Assembly (NCBI RefSeq): GCF_963675165.1
Contig: NC_087383.1
Span: 3,006,979-3,070,978 of the forward strand
Origin: Halichondria panicea
Taxonomy: Eukaryota; Porifera; Demospongiae; Suberitida; Halichondriidae
DNA: 64,000 nt
Direction: 5' to 3'
The translations under genes were made by a program, and so were the position numbers. The notes below the pieces were generated by a model that did not search any database, was not told the DNA's origin, and saw nothing but the letters and a program-made list of their open reading frames with translations. Shown here in pieces: positions 20,101 through 30,640 of this stretch; positions within the stretch are counted from its first letter, which is position 1; every line of letters starts with the position of its first letter.

Positions 20101-22712
20101 CCCGCTATACGGTATGGTGAGAGCACTTGGCCACCAGTACATGTATATATGTGTACCTGCATGGCTTCCACGACAATGACGTACACACCAGCTGTGAATT
20201 CCTTGTCAGATATCCATAGTTTGTTTAGGTCAAAGTGTCTACAAGGGGAGCAATGGAGTGTTACTATATACACAGGAAATGAGACAATGGTTGTCATGGT
20301 ATTAGACCTGCTGAGACAACATTGCACAATAGGTCATAGCACTTTACTAACATCAGGAGTTCATTAAGGTTACGGTAAACAGTTTGCTCATGAATATTCA
20401 TGATTTTCTTATAATGATTTTTGTGAAACTATAAATGCCATGAGAGAAATTTAAAGCACATACATGATAAATATATCGGTGTATCAATCTGTATGACAAG
20501 TATCAATCTTCAAAACATCTTCCAGTGGAAGCTCTGAGCGATCATCAAGTTACTAGAAACAACACAAAACTAGTAGTCATTTTAAACTTCCAAAAACACT
20601 TCTAGCTCTGTGTTCTTGGTCTTATATGATGCTTCTTACCATTCTGGAGGGCGTGTAGAAGCGTTTTTTTCTTTCCAGGCCAACAAACTCTCACAAAATA
20701 ATAATATGTAGACTAACTTCACTTAAAATGGCGGCCAGAGCCAAGGAAAACAGCCTCTTGTGAGCTTTCAGTAGCCTTTTTTCGAAATATCTCTTCTACA
20801 TGCCCTGCATAATTATAGTGAAGCTACAGTAGACTGTACCTAAGTTTTATAGTAAAAATGTCTATTTGAGCCATGAAATGACTACTGCGTTTCAGCTGGA
20901 CTTCCAGCTCATTCTAGCTGGAAAAGATCACTAGATCTAGCTCATGAATAATTAATGAGCAAACGGTTGACCGTAACCTTAAGAATCCTAATGAACTCCT
21001 GCTGAATGCAGTTCCATTTAAGTTACACCTATTAGGGAAACCACCTTGCCTACAAGTACAGTGTTGTAATACCTACGCATGTACACTGTATACATATACA
21101 TTAGGGAAACCACTTTGCCTACAAGTAGCACCGACGCACACGAGGCATTGACTGACTTACTGCAGTATTGGCTTGAGGACACTATCGATGTGAGAGAGTC
21201 CAGCAAAAGTGATGAGCTCAGTGAGACTATCCTGAGAGTACCCTCCCAGACTGTCCCCCTCCTCCACAACAGGCTGGATCTCACCAGACTCTCTGTCAGA
21301 GTGGGAGGGAGGTTACTATTGGCACACACTGTATAATTATCTAAGGCCATCAATAGGTAAGTTAGATACAAACTGAGGCTATCAACATTTACTCATTGAA
21401 GTATGTGTATGCTCCAGGAGTAGAACTGAAGCAAATTGTAGTGACTTTCCTAGACAGTATACCTTGACTGGGCGACACTGACTGTGCATATTGAAGAGGA
21501 AGGGCGGCACTATCTTGTTCATGTGATCTAGGTCCCAAATGTTCATCTGGAGGTTGTCTTGCCAAACAATCTTCTTTATCACTCCCCTCAGCCCTTGCAA
21601 CCCAGCCATCTGCGTCCTGTGTGAGGTGTAGTGGGGAGGGGTGGAGTTGGTGATGAAAGCAATGTGATCACAAGTTATGCATGTGGCAGAGCACCCTAAG
21701 GGCAGTACAGTTAAAATATGACACCTAACACTTCGACCTGTGGCCACTCAAACTCATTTCAAAACAGTAAATGTACACATACTCGTGATATTGTCGGCAT
21801 CGTCCACATTCTTGGTGAGGCTAAGAGAGGCAAAGCGGTGGATGAGGAAGTGGTACTGTCTGTGGTAGGGGGTGTTCCCTTCCTCTCGCTCGGCAAACTT
21901 CACAAACTGTGTGTGTGTGGAGGAAGGGTCGTCAATGTGTTGTATACACAATACACTATTAACAAAATGAAAGCTCATTATGCTGTACATGAAATCTAAT
22001 CAGTCCACCCTCCGCAATCTCACACACTCACACTCGCTACTCACACCCACACACATACACGCACGTTCACTCTCGGCACTATCACAGACACACACTCTAC
22101 TCACACCCACACACACCACACACCCACACCCACACAAACTCCCTACTAACCAAATTTGTGGCCATGATATGCAGTTCTGTGTTGCTCGTTTCCAGCATAT
22201 TATGCAGTATATCCAGGTAGCTATCCACAATCAACTGGAGCTTTCGTGAGTCACAGGCTGACAGCAGCTTCTCCGTCACTTGCAGAGCCACTCACATGCC
22301 TGGGGGGAGGGAGAGGTGGTATTTTGTACCACGTTTGTGAGAAAGCCATTGGATACTACAGTTGTATCATAGATATAACATTTAAAGTTCCCAGCCAAAT
22401 AAGATACATCATTTTCTGTTCCGGAGGTACGGGGATGGTCGATAAATTTCCCTAGCTATACATGACATGTCGACATTGTATACTGTACAGGTATGTCTCT
22501 GAAATAGTCGTCTAACCCGTTTCTCTCTCTTTGCAGGCTCCGACGCAGTCTCAGAGCAAGGTACTCTCCAGATGGTCAGGGGAGGTTTGAGCAAAGAAGA
22601 GCAGCTTGTCTATATTAGCAGACACAGGTGTGGGTGTTTGAGGGTCCTCTGGGAAGAGCCCATCAACCAGCCGTTTGTAGCGAGGTTTGGGGCAGCAGAA
22701 GCACGTCACCAT
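16529..22712 (-). CDS. EFR3: EFR3-like plasma-membrane protein, copy 1 (span of 10 exons)
   Basis: EFR3 is a palmitoylated, alpha-solenoid protein that anchors the PI4-kinase III alpha complex at the plasma membrane. Minus-strand exons (approximate): E1 22540-22712, E2 22151-22290, E3 21783-21906, E4 21463-21616, E5 21161-21292, E6 20157-20238, E7 19220-19355, E8 18149-18428, E9 17150-17362, E10 16529-16945. E1 begins MVTCFCCPKPRYKRLVDGLF, with the Cys-rich start and PRYKRLVD block of the family. E3 has FVKFAEREE...PYHRQY; E4 GLRGVIKK...HMNKIVP; E6 LNKLWISDKEF; E8 SVLDIFRTLVRHLRIS...LPDYH. All follow family order. Doubts: E1 needs a one- or two-base frame change near 22565 before YLALRLRRS; the E3/E4 phases do not join cleanly; E10 meets a stop inside its donor-like GTGAGT, and no exon for the usual C-terminal part was found. 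Two elements sit in its introns (19915-20112, 20368-20978). Confidence 0.75.
17095..17150. repeat. CA/GC microsatellite
   Basis: About 55 bp of (CA)n with CG interruptions lies directly at the 3' edge of EFR3 exon 9. The likely donor of that exon is made from the repeat itself (minus strand GTGCGT). In the second copy (34453-34480) the tract is contracted. Confidence 0.8.
18505..19065. repeat. Dispersed repeat ending in (CA)n and CGAGGCATAA, copy 1
   Basis: Starts near GAAAGCACCACGGGTGCTGA and runs through TTTGCAGCTCTCTTCTC, AAACTAGGCATAACTCGAGAA and ATCCAAGAAAAC-like words into a CA tract, then GCGCACCGAGGCATAATTAT. Relatives are at 35835-36425 and, more diverged, at 55700-56135. Tail structure and size suggest a retroposed or SINE-like repeat, but no Pol III box was confirmed. 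It lies in the intron between EFR3 exons 7 and 8. Confidence 0.5.
19375..19660. repeat. G-rich minisatellite (GGGGGGCTGTGGGGGTACATG)
   Basis: Units of about 35-45 bp contain GTACACTGGGGGGCTGTGGG and GGTACATG with GATAGATAC or TACAGTGGATAAT between them, in the intron after EFR3 exon 6. On the minus strand it gives long Pro-rich open frames (PPQCTVSIMY-like) that are artefacts. The second copy at 37615-37850 is shorter. Confidence 0.75.
19915..20112. mobile_element. CCGTATAGCGG MITE with TA duplication (empty site known)
   Basis: A 198-bp element runs from CCGTATAGCGG to CCGCTATACGG, flanked by TA (19913-19914 and 20113-20114). In the second EFR3 copy the site reads ACACTATGGTGAG (about 40975-40985), the uninterrupted target. 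Inside are several TTTTCGTGG/CCACGAAA-like words in both orientations. Confidence 0.85.
20368..20978. mobile_element. piggyBac-type non-autonomous element, TTAA duplication
   Basis: A 611-bp insertion begins GGTTACGGTAAAC and ends with the near-complement GACCGTAACC. Inverted repeats of about 30 bp include GTTTGCTCATGAAT. TTAA stands at both sides (20364-20367, 20979-20982), while the second EFR3 copy has one TTAA (CATTAAGAATCC, about 41229). TTAA targets with precise duplication are the signature of piggyBac transposition. It carries no transposase frame. Confidence 0.85.
22020..22140. repeat. CAC-rich tract
   Basis: Low-complexity CACACT/CACCCACAC runs in the intron between EFR3 exons 2 and 3. 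The second copy diverges within this tract (near 42290), so it is a likely breakpoint between the copies. Confidence 0.65.
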
Positions 22713-22789
22713 AGTTAGATCTAGTTCTGTGTCTTGATTGATTGTAGACCTAGCATTTATTTGTAAAACATAGAGCAGAGGTTTTTATG

Positions 22790-23416
22790 TAATATGTTGG
22801 CAACCCTGCGCTTTCTTCTGGGTTTCTCACCCGTATCGTTTGAGGTTCCCCCGAACGAGTCGGGTAAGAACTCAGCTAGTTCGATAAATTCCCCTTTTTC
22901 CGATTTTTTAGATAGTTTGTCGGGAATGGGGATGGCATTCTGGCCTACATTGACCGTATATGGAATAATGCTTGGTATCGTCGGTAATGTGGGGAGGCTC
23001 ATGCGGGTTTGAGTACGGGGGGCACTAGTGGATACGAGGGGAACATGTGCTAGTGAGGTACTTGACATACCTGCCGTTCCAGTGCTGACAACAGGGCCTG
23101 AGGTGGGACTCCGTGGGGTACCCGAGCCGGAAGTAGAGATGGTTGGGATCGAGGGTGGGACTGATGGTGAGACTGATGAGGGGACGGCTGTGGGGCTGTG
23201 TTGTTGGACTGCTGCCTGAATCCGCTGGTCCATTGCGGTGATGATCGTTGGTAACACCGCGCCGAGGGCTGCCTGGACAGAATTGGCAATCATGGTGTTG
23301 AGAGTTGTCGGAGTTGTTGTCGGGTTGGTGGAACTGATCGGCGGTGTTCCAGTTGAGGATGTGCTCGAGGAGGTAGTGGTCATCTTCTTATAGAGAATTA
23401 CAGGATAGATCAGCAA
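22790..23416 (-). pseudogene. YR-retrotransposon gag relic, copy 1 (N-terminal part)
   Basis: A minus-strand frame starts MTTTSSSTSSTGTPPISS near 23382, continues through a Ser/Pro/Thr-rich segment with two helical stretches (SVQAALGAVLP, MDQRIQAAVQQ) to GEKPRRKRRVANILH, then runs out into EFR3 5' sequence. The longer copy at 42284-43370 continues into a domain with a zinc knuckle like the gag of Ngaro/DIRS elements, so this is the gag N-terminus. No RT or recombinase follows. It sits between EFR3 exon 1 and the NLR gene, about 220 bp upstream of the NLR start. Confidence 0.6.
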
Positions 23417-23597
23417 GGGAAATCTTTAGAATTATAGGATAGACCCAGAAGAGAAGTTTTCTAATTCCTTTGTTCTTTCACTGACTGCCTGACCATGTGT
23501 TCCTTGCGCATGCCCGTGTTGGTTGCAATTGGTATCTGTACATGTATGTCACCTGTTAACCACATTTAATCCTAAATTCCATTATATTTCTGAGAGA

Positions 23598-23633
23598 GCT
23601 AGCTGCAAGGCACAGATTTATTTGCTGGATCGA
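23598..23633 (+). promoter_or_regulatory. Conserved NLR 5' leader
   Basis: GAGCTAGCTGCAAGGCACAG followed by ATTTATTTGCTGG precedes the ATG. The same leader is kept before the first exons at 6004, 47071 and 51740, although sequence further upstream differs between copies. This marks the 5' limit of the shared NLR unit; whether it is 5' UTR or core promoter cannot be told. Confidence 0.5.
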
Positions 23634-26553
23634 ATGGCCACTAAAGAGCAGAACCAAGGTATTAAGACTGTCATGTTTACTACAAAGGATAAACACAATG
23701 ATTGCTAAAGCATAAAACCCTCATTGGTGATTGCTAACCTTGTGTGCTTGCTATCTGTTTTCAGAGCTCACAATTGACGATCTGAAGACAGAAATGAAAC
23801 TGACTGATGAGCAGCTCAATACAGCAATACAGGAACCAGATCTACCCGAGTTAGCAGCATGTTTCGACAATGTTCACAAAGGCTATCTTGAAAAACTGGA
23901 GCTCTTACCTGGAGAACAAACTGACGTGAGGACTAGAGCATATATAGATGGCACTCTGGCAGGAATGTTGCTGGCTTTGAAATTCTGGATACTGACCAAC
24001 GGACTAGACGCCACTTTCCAAGCTCTGCTACTCATCATACTCTCCCTGCTCAAAGAAGACGTTGCTGTTCGAGTGTGCAAGTACTTGTCTGACAAATGTG
24101 AGTCTGTCATGTGAGAGTGTGGTCATTGTGGTACCATACGTTGTGGGAGTGATTGCAACCAATTAAGGGACTGTCAACTTGTTACACATACAATTCTCTA
24201 ACTATCACCAGGAATGGTACTCACATATTGTTTTGTTTCCCCAGACTCCACCACCTCGTGTCCCGCCTCCCGAGAGAGGGTCCTGCTGAACCACAAGCTG
24301 TCCTCGTACAGGGACTACCTACAAAGTCGCTACAGAGCACGAGTATCCACATTAGCCACACAATGGCCTCCTGTCCCAACAAACAAAGTCTTCAAACTGG
24401 CCATGATTCAGAAGGAAAAAATACAGAGAGGAAGAATCGACGATGAATTTGTTAGACTATCAATCACAGGAAAAATTGATGATATTTTGCTTCAAAAAAC
24501 TCCACTTGACTTGACTAACATTTTCTCTGAGATTGGAAATAGACAGAACTTTGTGTTGATTGAAGGAGCTCCCGGCTCTGGCAAGAGCACCCTTGCTCTA
24601 CACATCTGTCAGGAGTGGGCAAAGAGGAAACTGTTCCAAGAGTTCGATATTGCAATCCTTGTGAGACTGAGAGATCCCCTCGTTAGAGAAGCCATTACAA
24701 TTTCTGACTTACTTCCCTGCACAAACAAAGCGATGGCTAATGAAACAGAGACTGTGATTATTTCATTGTATGGCAAAGGTGTACTGTGGGTGCTAGACGG
24801 ATGGGACGAACTTCCTTCTGACCTCCCTAGAGACTCAATCATCAACAAACTAGTTCGACCAGACATGTCACGAGAAAGTCCGCTACACGAATCAGCTGTG
24901 ATTGTAACATCTCGACCGTCATCTTCGGCTGAGCTCCACCCACTAGTATCGTCCAGGGTGGAGGTGTTGGGGTTCACACCACATAAACTAGAACAGTATT
25001 TCACCGAGTGTCTGAAAGGTGACTCACAAGCTGTGCAGACTCTACTGGAGAGAATTCGAGAGAACCCAGTGGTAGAAGGTAGCTGCTACCTCCCCCTCAA
25101 TGCTTCCATTATCGTTAATTGCTTCCTTTCTGACAACCACTCCCTCCCCACATCCAACCACGGGATATTCACATCGGTTGTCCAGAGCTCTCTCAAGAGA
25201 TACCTCCAGGAGAAGTTGGGGAAGACCACTCCAGTGGGAAACATCACATCCCCAGACTCACTGCCCTCGGAAATCAGAACGCAGACCGTACAAATGTGTC
25301 AACTTGCATATCATGGGATCGAAAAAAACAAAGCGACATTTACTGACAGTGATTTGGCCGCTCTTCGCATTACGAAGGAAATTTCAAACGTTGGATTATT
25401 ACGAACTGTTCCAAGTATCATTAGCGATGGTCATCTGGTTTACTACTGCTTTCTCCACCTGTCTATTCAAGAGCTACTAGCAGCAATCCACATCTCTCTC
25501 ATGTCTCCCAAGCAACAAATTTCTGTATTCCAGAAGCTATTTGGTAGTCCTCGATTCAGTGCAGTCTTCCAATTTTATGCTGGTATCACCAAACTGAGAA
25601 CTAGTAGACCAATCCTCAGCTTGCTACCTCGATTCTTGTGTCCAGTTCCAGCCACTGTTTTTGAACTGGTCAGAAAGGTTGTCAAAAATGGGCGGAGGAT
25701 CCTTTTGTTGTCCCTCATCAATTGTTTGTACGAAGCTGAAGACTCGCGACTGTGTGTGTCTGTGGCTAATCTTCTTAATCACAATCTATATCTTAATCGC
25801 ACTACAATGAATCCTATTGACTGCCTCTCTGTTGGATATTTCGCATCAGTTTGTTCCAACACCAGTAATGGATTCATACTTAGCCTCAGAAGTTGCTCTA
25901 TTAGTGACCAAGGCTGCAAATTTCTGGCCCGAGGACTCTCCAAGTGTCCCAACTCTAATAATGATATTCCTACAGAAGGGATACACATCGCTGAGATTAT
26001 CGAGAACACTAGTTCAATATCTGAATTGGATTTGTCTTATAATGCCATTGGTAACAGTGGACTTAGCACACTCTGTGAGGCCTTCTCAACGAACATATCA
26101 TTAAAGCGCCTGGACCTGCGCAGGTGCTCACTAACAATATCAGACGACAATGGAGCTGCCCTCTATCAACTTCTGAATACAAACAATTCCCTCGAACATC
26201 TTAATTTGTCTGATAACACAGTGACTAGCTGTCGTCACATTGCTGCTGGACTTACAGTCAATAAGACTCTGAGAACATTGAACTTGGTTGACTGTGAACT
26301 GACTGATCAGAGTATCGAGGAGCTATCAACGGGACTGATCAACAAGATTGAAGAACTGTACATACGGGGTAATTACGCTATAACAGAAGATGGAATGAAG
26401 ACACTTGCCAGACATCTAACCACCCACTGCTCTGAACTTACAATGTTGGTGATACCCGGCCGCCTAATATCCTGTATCAAGACAGTATTCAGGGACACTA
26501 ACAAAGAGAGGAAGAGAAATGGACTACCCAAGATTAATGTGCGTTATAATTAA
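23634..26553 (+). CDS. NLR receptor: death fold - NACHT - LRR, intact, 3 exons
   Basis: Exons 23634-23658, 23765-24097 and 24245-26553 join in phase 1 at both junctions (donors GTATTA and GTGAGT, acceptors TTTTCAG and CCCCAG) to give 888 residues. Residues about 9-119 form an all-helical death-fold-like domain (ELTIDDLKTEMKLTDEQL...LLIILSLL). The NACHT NTPase has Walker A GAPGSGKST at 227-235, Walker B VLDGWDEL at about 302-309 and a sensor-like VIVTSRPSS near 340. FLHLSIQELLAA at about 522-533 is the usual NLR helical/winged-helix motif. At least five leucine-rich repeats follow (about 664-854, e.g. LEHLNLSDNTV). No signal peptide is apparent; a cytosolic immune sensor is inferred from family knowledge. 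The first exon codes only MATKEQNQ plus one base. Introns are short (106 and 147 nt). Three damaged copies lie in the window. Ligand unknown. Confidence 0.9.
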
Positions 26554-26629
26554 TGTTGTTTAGTAAATTATAATTATGTTTAGTTATAATTATATTATGA
26601 TTATTGTTGTTATTAATTAATTAATAAAT

Positions 26630-27048
26630 GTGACAGGCTCTGGGAAAACAGACCAATTGGCGCAAGCTATAATTTTTGCGATCTATATACCAGATGATAG
26701 AGCAAAGAATTGCCTACGTATTGATGTGCTTAGTTTGCACATATCTTGTTCCATGCCTGAGTTATGCGCGTTGGAAACTCGAAGTTGTAAAACAGCAGTA
26801 TTGAGAAACGCCCACTCAAAGATTGCTAAATTGGGAAAAGTAAGGTAATGGTGGCTGCTTAGACAAAGCGCTTTGGTGGAAAGAGTTGGATTCAGAGCAT
26901 CAGATTTTGCAGAGAGGTAGTATAAAGACTATAGATAACTATAATCCAAGAAAAAAAATTATGAGATTATACACTGTAGTCTATAAATCTGACTATTGCT
27001 CAATACCAATATCTGCTCCAATTGGTCTGTTTTCCCAGAGCCTGTCAC
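26630..27048. mobile_element. MITE with GTGACAGGCTCTGGGAAAAC termini, copy 2
   Basis: A 419-bp element with the same inverted ends as the one at 5530-5947, the inner part of the inverted repeats differing slightly (AGACCAATTGG for AGACTATTGG). AAAT flanks both sides, compatible with a 4-bp duplication. It begins 77 bp after the NLR stop codon, so it could supply or disturb the 3' end of that transcript. Confidence 0.8.
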
Positions 27049-27104
27049 AAATGTTAATTAATTTGTTGTGTTATGCATCTAATCTCTATCATTGGTCAAT
27101 ATAA

Positions 27105-27515
27105 TTATAGCACATGTACAGATGGTGACGAGTGAATTCAATGCTTCCTATACTGACACGGAGAGCATGTCATGCACTAGCTGTATGTATGTAACTGAAT
27201 ACACTATTGTAATAATGCTATAATCTCCACCTAGCTAGCCTCCTTCACAGGCTTTCAAGAGAAGTGCGGCATGGGCCGGGATCGAGGCTATAAATGATTA
27301 ATTTTATTCTAGAACAATTATTTGCTTCAGTGCACAGAAGACTAAAAGTATGTCGGCACATTACATAACTAAAAAACAAATCAGTTGGAATTGGTCAATA
27401 TAGCACAGTAATAATGATGGTTTAAATTCAATTCTCCCTACAGTGTGTCACAGAGAGCTGTACGTATAAAACTGTCAATGAACACAATTTGCTAATGGGA
27501 ATCCAATTTAACGCT
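27105..27515. other. Stretch without a recognised gene
   Basis: No exon or repeat boundary seen. GGGCCGGGATCGAGGCTATA near 27270-27290 resembles the terminus of the Mutator-like element at 43560, and may be a solo end. Confidence 0.4.
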
Positions 27516-27519
27516 CTGT

Positions 27520-27619
27520 CGATTTTGTTAATGAGGAAGATAAGCAGATTAACGTTCACTTTGGCCCTCCCAAACATCTTCATGATTGCCAGGCCCTCGT
27601 ATTGCAGCTGAAGGAGGTC
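27520..27619 (-). pseudogene. IQGAP terminal exon, copy 3
   Basis: Acceptor CCCCACACAG, then DLLQLQYEGLAIMKMFGRAK and VNVNLLIFLINK. The NK after LLIFL is closer to the usual IQGAP ending than in other copies, but the reading then runs on without the normal stop. The partner penultimate exon (27820-27888) carries the shared deletion. Confidence 0.6.
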
Positions 27620-27819
27620 CTGTGTGGGGAGAAGAGAGAGCAGTGAAACACTTCAACTGGTATAAGACAAAGAATGCATGTATTTGTAAGACAAATGAAT
27701 ACATGTACTTACATACACCGTACAAGCATACCAACACTATACCTGACACAAGGCAGTAAACTTCTCGAACACTTTACGTATACCTACCAAATTAATTCTA
27801 CCTGTACACACACCCTCAC

Positions 27820-27888
27820 CTGGAGGACCAGCTCCACCTTCTCTATCTGCCTGATGTGATCTCAAACACAACATGTCCGAACCTGAAC
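27820..27888 (-). pseudogene. IQGAP penultimate exon with shared deletion, copy 3
   Basis: Same internal deletion and TAG as at 11627-11695; donor GTGAGG kept. It has lost the DVSKFEVSGRFLG segment. Confidence 0.55.
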
Positions 27889-27899
27889 CTGGGCGAATC

Positions 27900-29165
27900 A
27901 GAATAATTTCATTACTAATTTAATGTACATAGATGCAGTGCATAATGTAGGCCACCGGCAATTACGACACGTGATCTCAGAGTATACGTTGAAGTTAGCC
28001 GCTCCTTCTCTTATTTATGGGCTCCTGGTATTAACAAGGCAACAAAAGCAATCTGAATCATAACTTGGAATTGCCTGTAAAATGTAAACCCCTTATAATA
28101 AGGAAATTTGATGGGTGTTTTAATTGGGCGATTTACTGAAAAATTCCCAAATTAAAATGTTCTGGTGGACACAACGTCACTGTATATAGTATTGTATTGT
28201 ATTCGCCAAATAATCACCAAATTTTCCAGCTGTACAGTACGTCAACTCTCCTCATATTTCGTCTAGCTGAAGTGATTGCGATGGTACGTAGCTCAGCTAA
28301 CTTGTTGCTTGATTCATTGTGGCAAAATGATATGAGCTCAAACTTGTATGTATAGGGAGCTGACTGTATTTACTATCTTTTACTATCTATGCATTTTATT
28401 CGGGTCTAACTACCGCTACGTATGTAGTGAATCAAATCTGAAAGGAACTTGTGTTGCTCAAAATTGGATTTTCCCAGAAGCAGCTTGTTGACCTCGAGCA
28501 TCAAGCATAAATGAGTAGGAGGAATGATAATGCTGTGCAAGTAGAGTACATACTCTTTAAGTTGTGTGAAAGTCTGCAGTAGATAGTCTGTAAGATGATC
28601 ACTTTACTGCGATTTTGTGATGTGTGGGTGGTGCATGTGGGTGGATTAAAATAACATACAGACAGAGGTAATCACTACATTGTGGTTGCAGTGCTATTGC
28701 AAAGGAAAACCACTGTACTAGCAACTTCATTAGGAAGAGTATGCAACTCCACATACTTAAAACCGTAGTAGGTGTTCTGTTCAACCTTCGTCACATGCTG
28801 TCACGGTTTCATAGGATAAAAACGGGGGGGGGGGGGGAAGGTGTACGTGCACCGAAAAATGTTGACCACACCTCCTATTACATCACTATACATAAAGGTT
28901 CACCCAAACCCTGGCTGTCGTGAAATCTTAAATTAGGATGTTTGCAATGAATTATCAAGTACCTTTACAAGGGGCTAGCACATTGTATCTCAAGTGGCTG
29001 TGGTTACAATCAGGGTTTCATGAAGAGGGGTAGGAGCCCTCGGATTTCCCAAAATTCCCCCTGGAAAAATTAATGATGTACCAAATTGTACAGTGAGATC
29101 TAGTACATGTAGCTATAATGATTATTCTACATGTATCAGTCAGATCAGTTGAGAAAAAGCCTCTT
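27900..29165. other. Gene-poor stretch
   Basis: No exon recognised on either strand. A G run lies at about 28825-28838. Open frames here are short and of low coding quality. Confidence 0.4.
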
Positions 29166-29169
29166 ACGT

Positions 29170-29331
29170 CCGTATAGCGGGTATATTTCGAGGGTATAAA
29201 TTTTCGTGGAAATGCCTTCAGAAAGGTCTAGCGCCCTTTTTGCAGCATGCATGCAATATTAAATTGGCGGTTCATGCCTAATCCGCGAAAACTAGGAACA
29301 TTTATACCCTCGAAATATACTCGCTATACGG
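29170..29331. mobile_element. CCGTATAGCGG MITE, short version
   Basis: A 162-bp element with inverted ends CCGTATAGCGG and TCGCTATACGG. The right flank is TA; the left flank has decayed (GT). The termini continue as GTATATTTCGAGGGTATAAA on both arms. Confidence 0.75.
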
Positions 29332-29456
29332 TACATCATATCCATTTTGATCTAGCACATGGTACAGTTCAAAAGTTCAGACAGGAGATTACATACACAA
29401 AATGGATGTGTAAAATTATTATATGATACCCATTGAAATTTAAACCTTACAGCATA

Positions 29457-29809
29457 AGCAGTGCATGTACATAGTGGGACCATAGGCAGTGCATGTACAT
29501 AGTGGGACCATAGGCAGTGCATGTACATAGTGGGACCATAAGCAGTGCATGTACATAGTGGGACCATAAGCAGTGCATGTACATAGTGGGACCATAAGCA
29601 GTGCATGTACATAGTGGGACCATAAGCAGTGCATGTACATAGTGGGACCATAGGCAGTGCATGTACATAGGCAATGCATGTACATAGTGGGACCATAGGC
29701 AGTGCATGTACATAGTGGGACCATAGGCAGTGCATGTACATAGTGGGACCATAGGCAGTGCGTGTACATAGTGGGACCATAGGCAGTGCATGTACATAGT
29801 GGGACCATA
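29457..29809. repeat. 28-bp minisatellite, second array, left part
   Basis: About 12 units of the same 28-bp repeat as at 13621-14530, with one shortened unit near 29668. The array resumes at 30412 after the inserted element. Confidence 0.85.
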
Positions 29810-30409
29810 TCCCTTTACAGGTCAAATTGTTGTAAATATTACAACAACAAAGGAGCATGCTATTAACTTGTCAATATTGATCAATGTTGATATTGGATTG
29901 TGTGGTTGATTGTGAGAGCTTTGAAGTACTAGTTTTGCTGAGCTGCTTGACACTTGAAACTGGATTGGCTCTGGAAGCACTGTTGACTTTGTACTCATTC
30001 TCCTGTTCAGCCATTGTCTGTTGGCTACTGCTTCCATCTACACCACCTTTAAAGATGCTAAGTTTAATATTACTTTCTCCAGACACAACTCATCTTTTGT
30101 GTGTCCTACTGTGTTCCTTTACCGGTCAAATTGAAGGTTTAGACCAGCTACAGCTTTTAAAGGCCACACATTCTTCCATCGAGGCAAGCAGCAAGGCATA
30201 ATTGACTGGTTAGTGTGTGTGTGTGTGACGTGGGTGTGCACAACCATTGTCCCACGCCCATCTTCTAAGCTAGTCTGGCCACGCCCTCCCCAAAGAAGTC
30301 TTCATTGGGGGGCGGCAATCAAATCAAGCTAAGTTGGTGGGTTGGGCTGACCACAAATTCAAATTCAAACTAAAGTGATGACCCTTTTCCCGATTGAACG
30401 GTAAAGGGA
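29810..30409. mobile_element. 600-bp element inserted in the minisatellite, TA duplication
   Basis: The element starts TCCCTTTAC and ends GTAAAGGGA; the inverted repeat extends imperfectly through GGTCAAAT versus CGATTGAAC. TA is present at both sides (29808-29809, 30410-30411). Removing the element and one TA restores a perfect minisatellite unit (GGGACCATAAGC), which proves the borders. The interior has no transposase; TA targets suggest a Tc1/mariner-like mobiliser. Confidence 0.85.
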
Positions 30410-30411
30410 TA

Positions 30412-30640
30412 AGCAATGCATGTACATAGTGGGACCATAAGCAGTGCATGTACATAGTGGGACCATAGGCAGTGCATGTACATAGTGGGACCATAAGCAG
30501 TGCATGTACATAGTGGGACCATAGGCAGTGCATGTACATAGTGGGACCATAGGCAGTGCATGTACATAGTGGGACCATAAGCAGTGCATGTACATAGTGG
30601 GGCCATAAGCAGTGCATGTACATAGTGGGGCCATAAGCTC
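30412..30640. repeat. 28-bp minisatellite, second array, right part
   Basis: About eight units. The right flank (AAGCTCTGTACACACACTAG then AGGTCAATT) is the same as that of the first array at 14525-14550, so both arrays are parts of the duplicated block. Confidence 0.85.

Noticed and set aside
21079-21336. Plus-strand frame of 85 codons
   Set aside because: Shadow of EFR3 exon 5 on the minus strand, which has the splice sites and family match.
22020-22249. Frames of His/Thr/Pro and Val/Cys/Gly residues
   Set aside because: Low-complexity CACACT tract; the only real coding part is EFR3 exon 2 from 22151.
23028-23219. Plus-strand frame of 63 codons
   Set aside because: Antisense of the Ser/Pro-rich gag relic.
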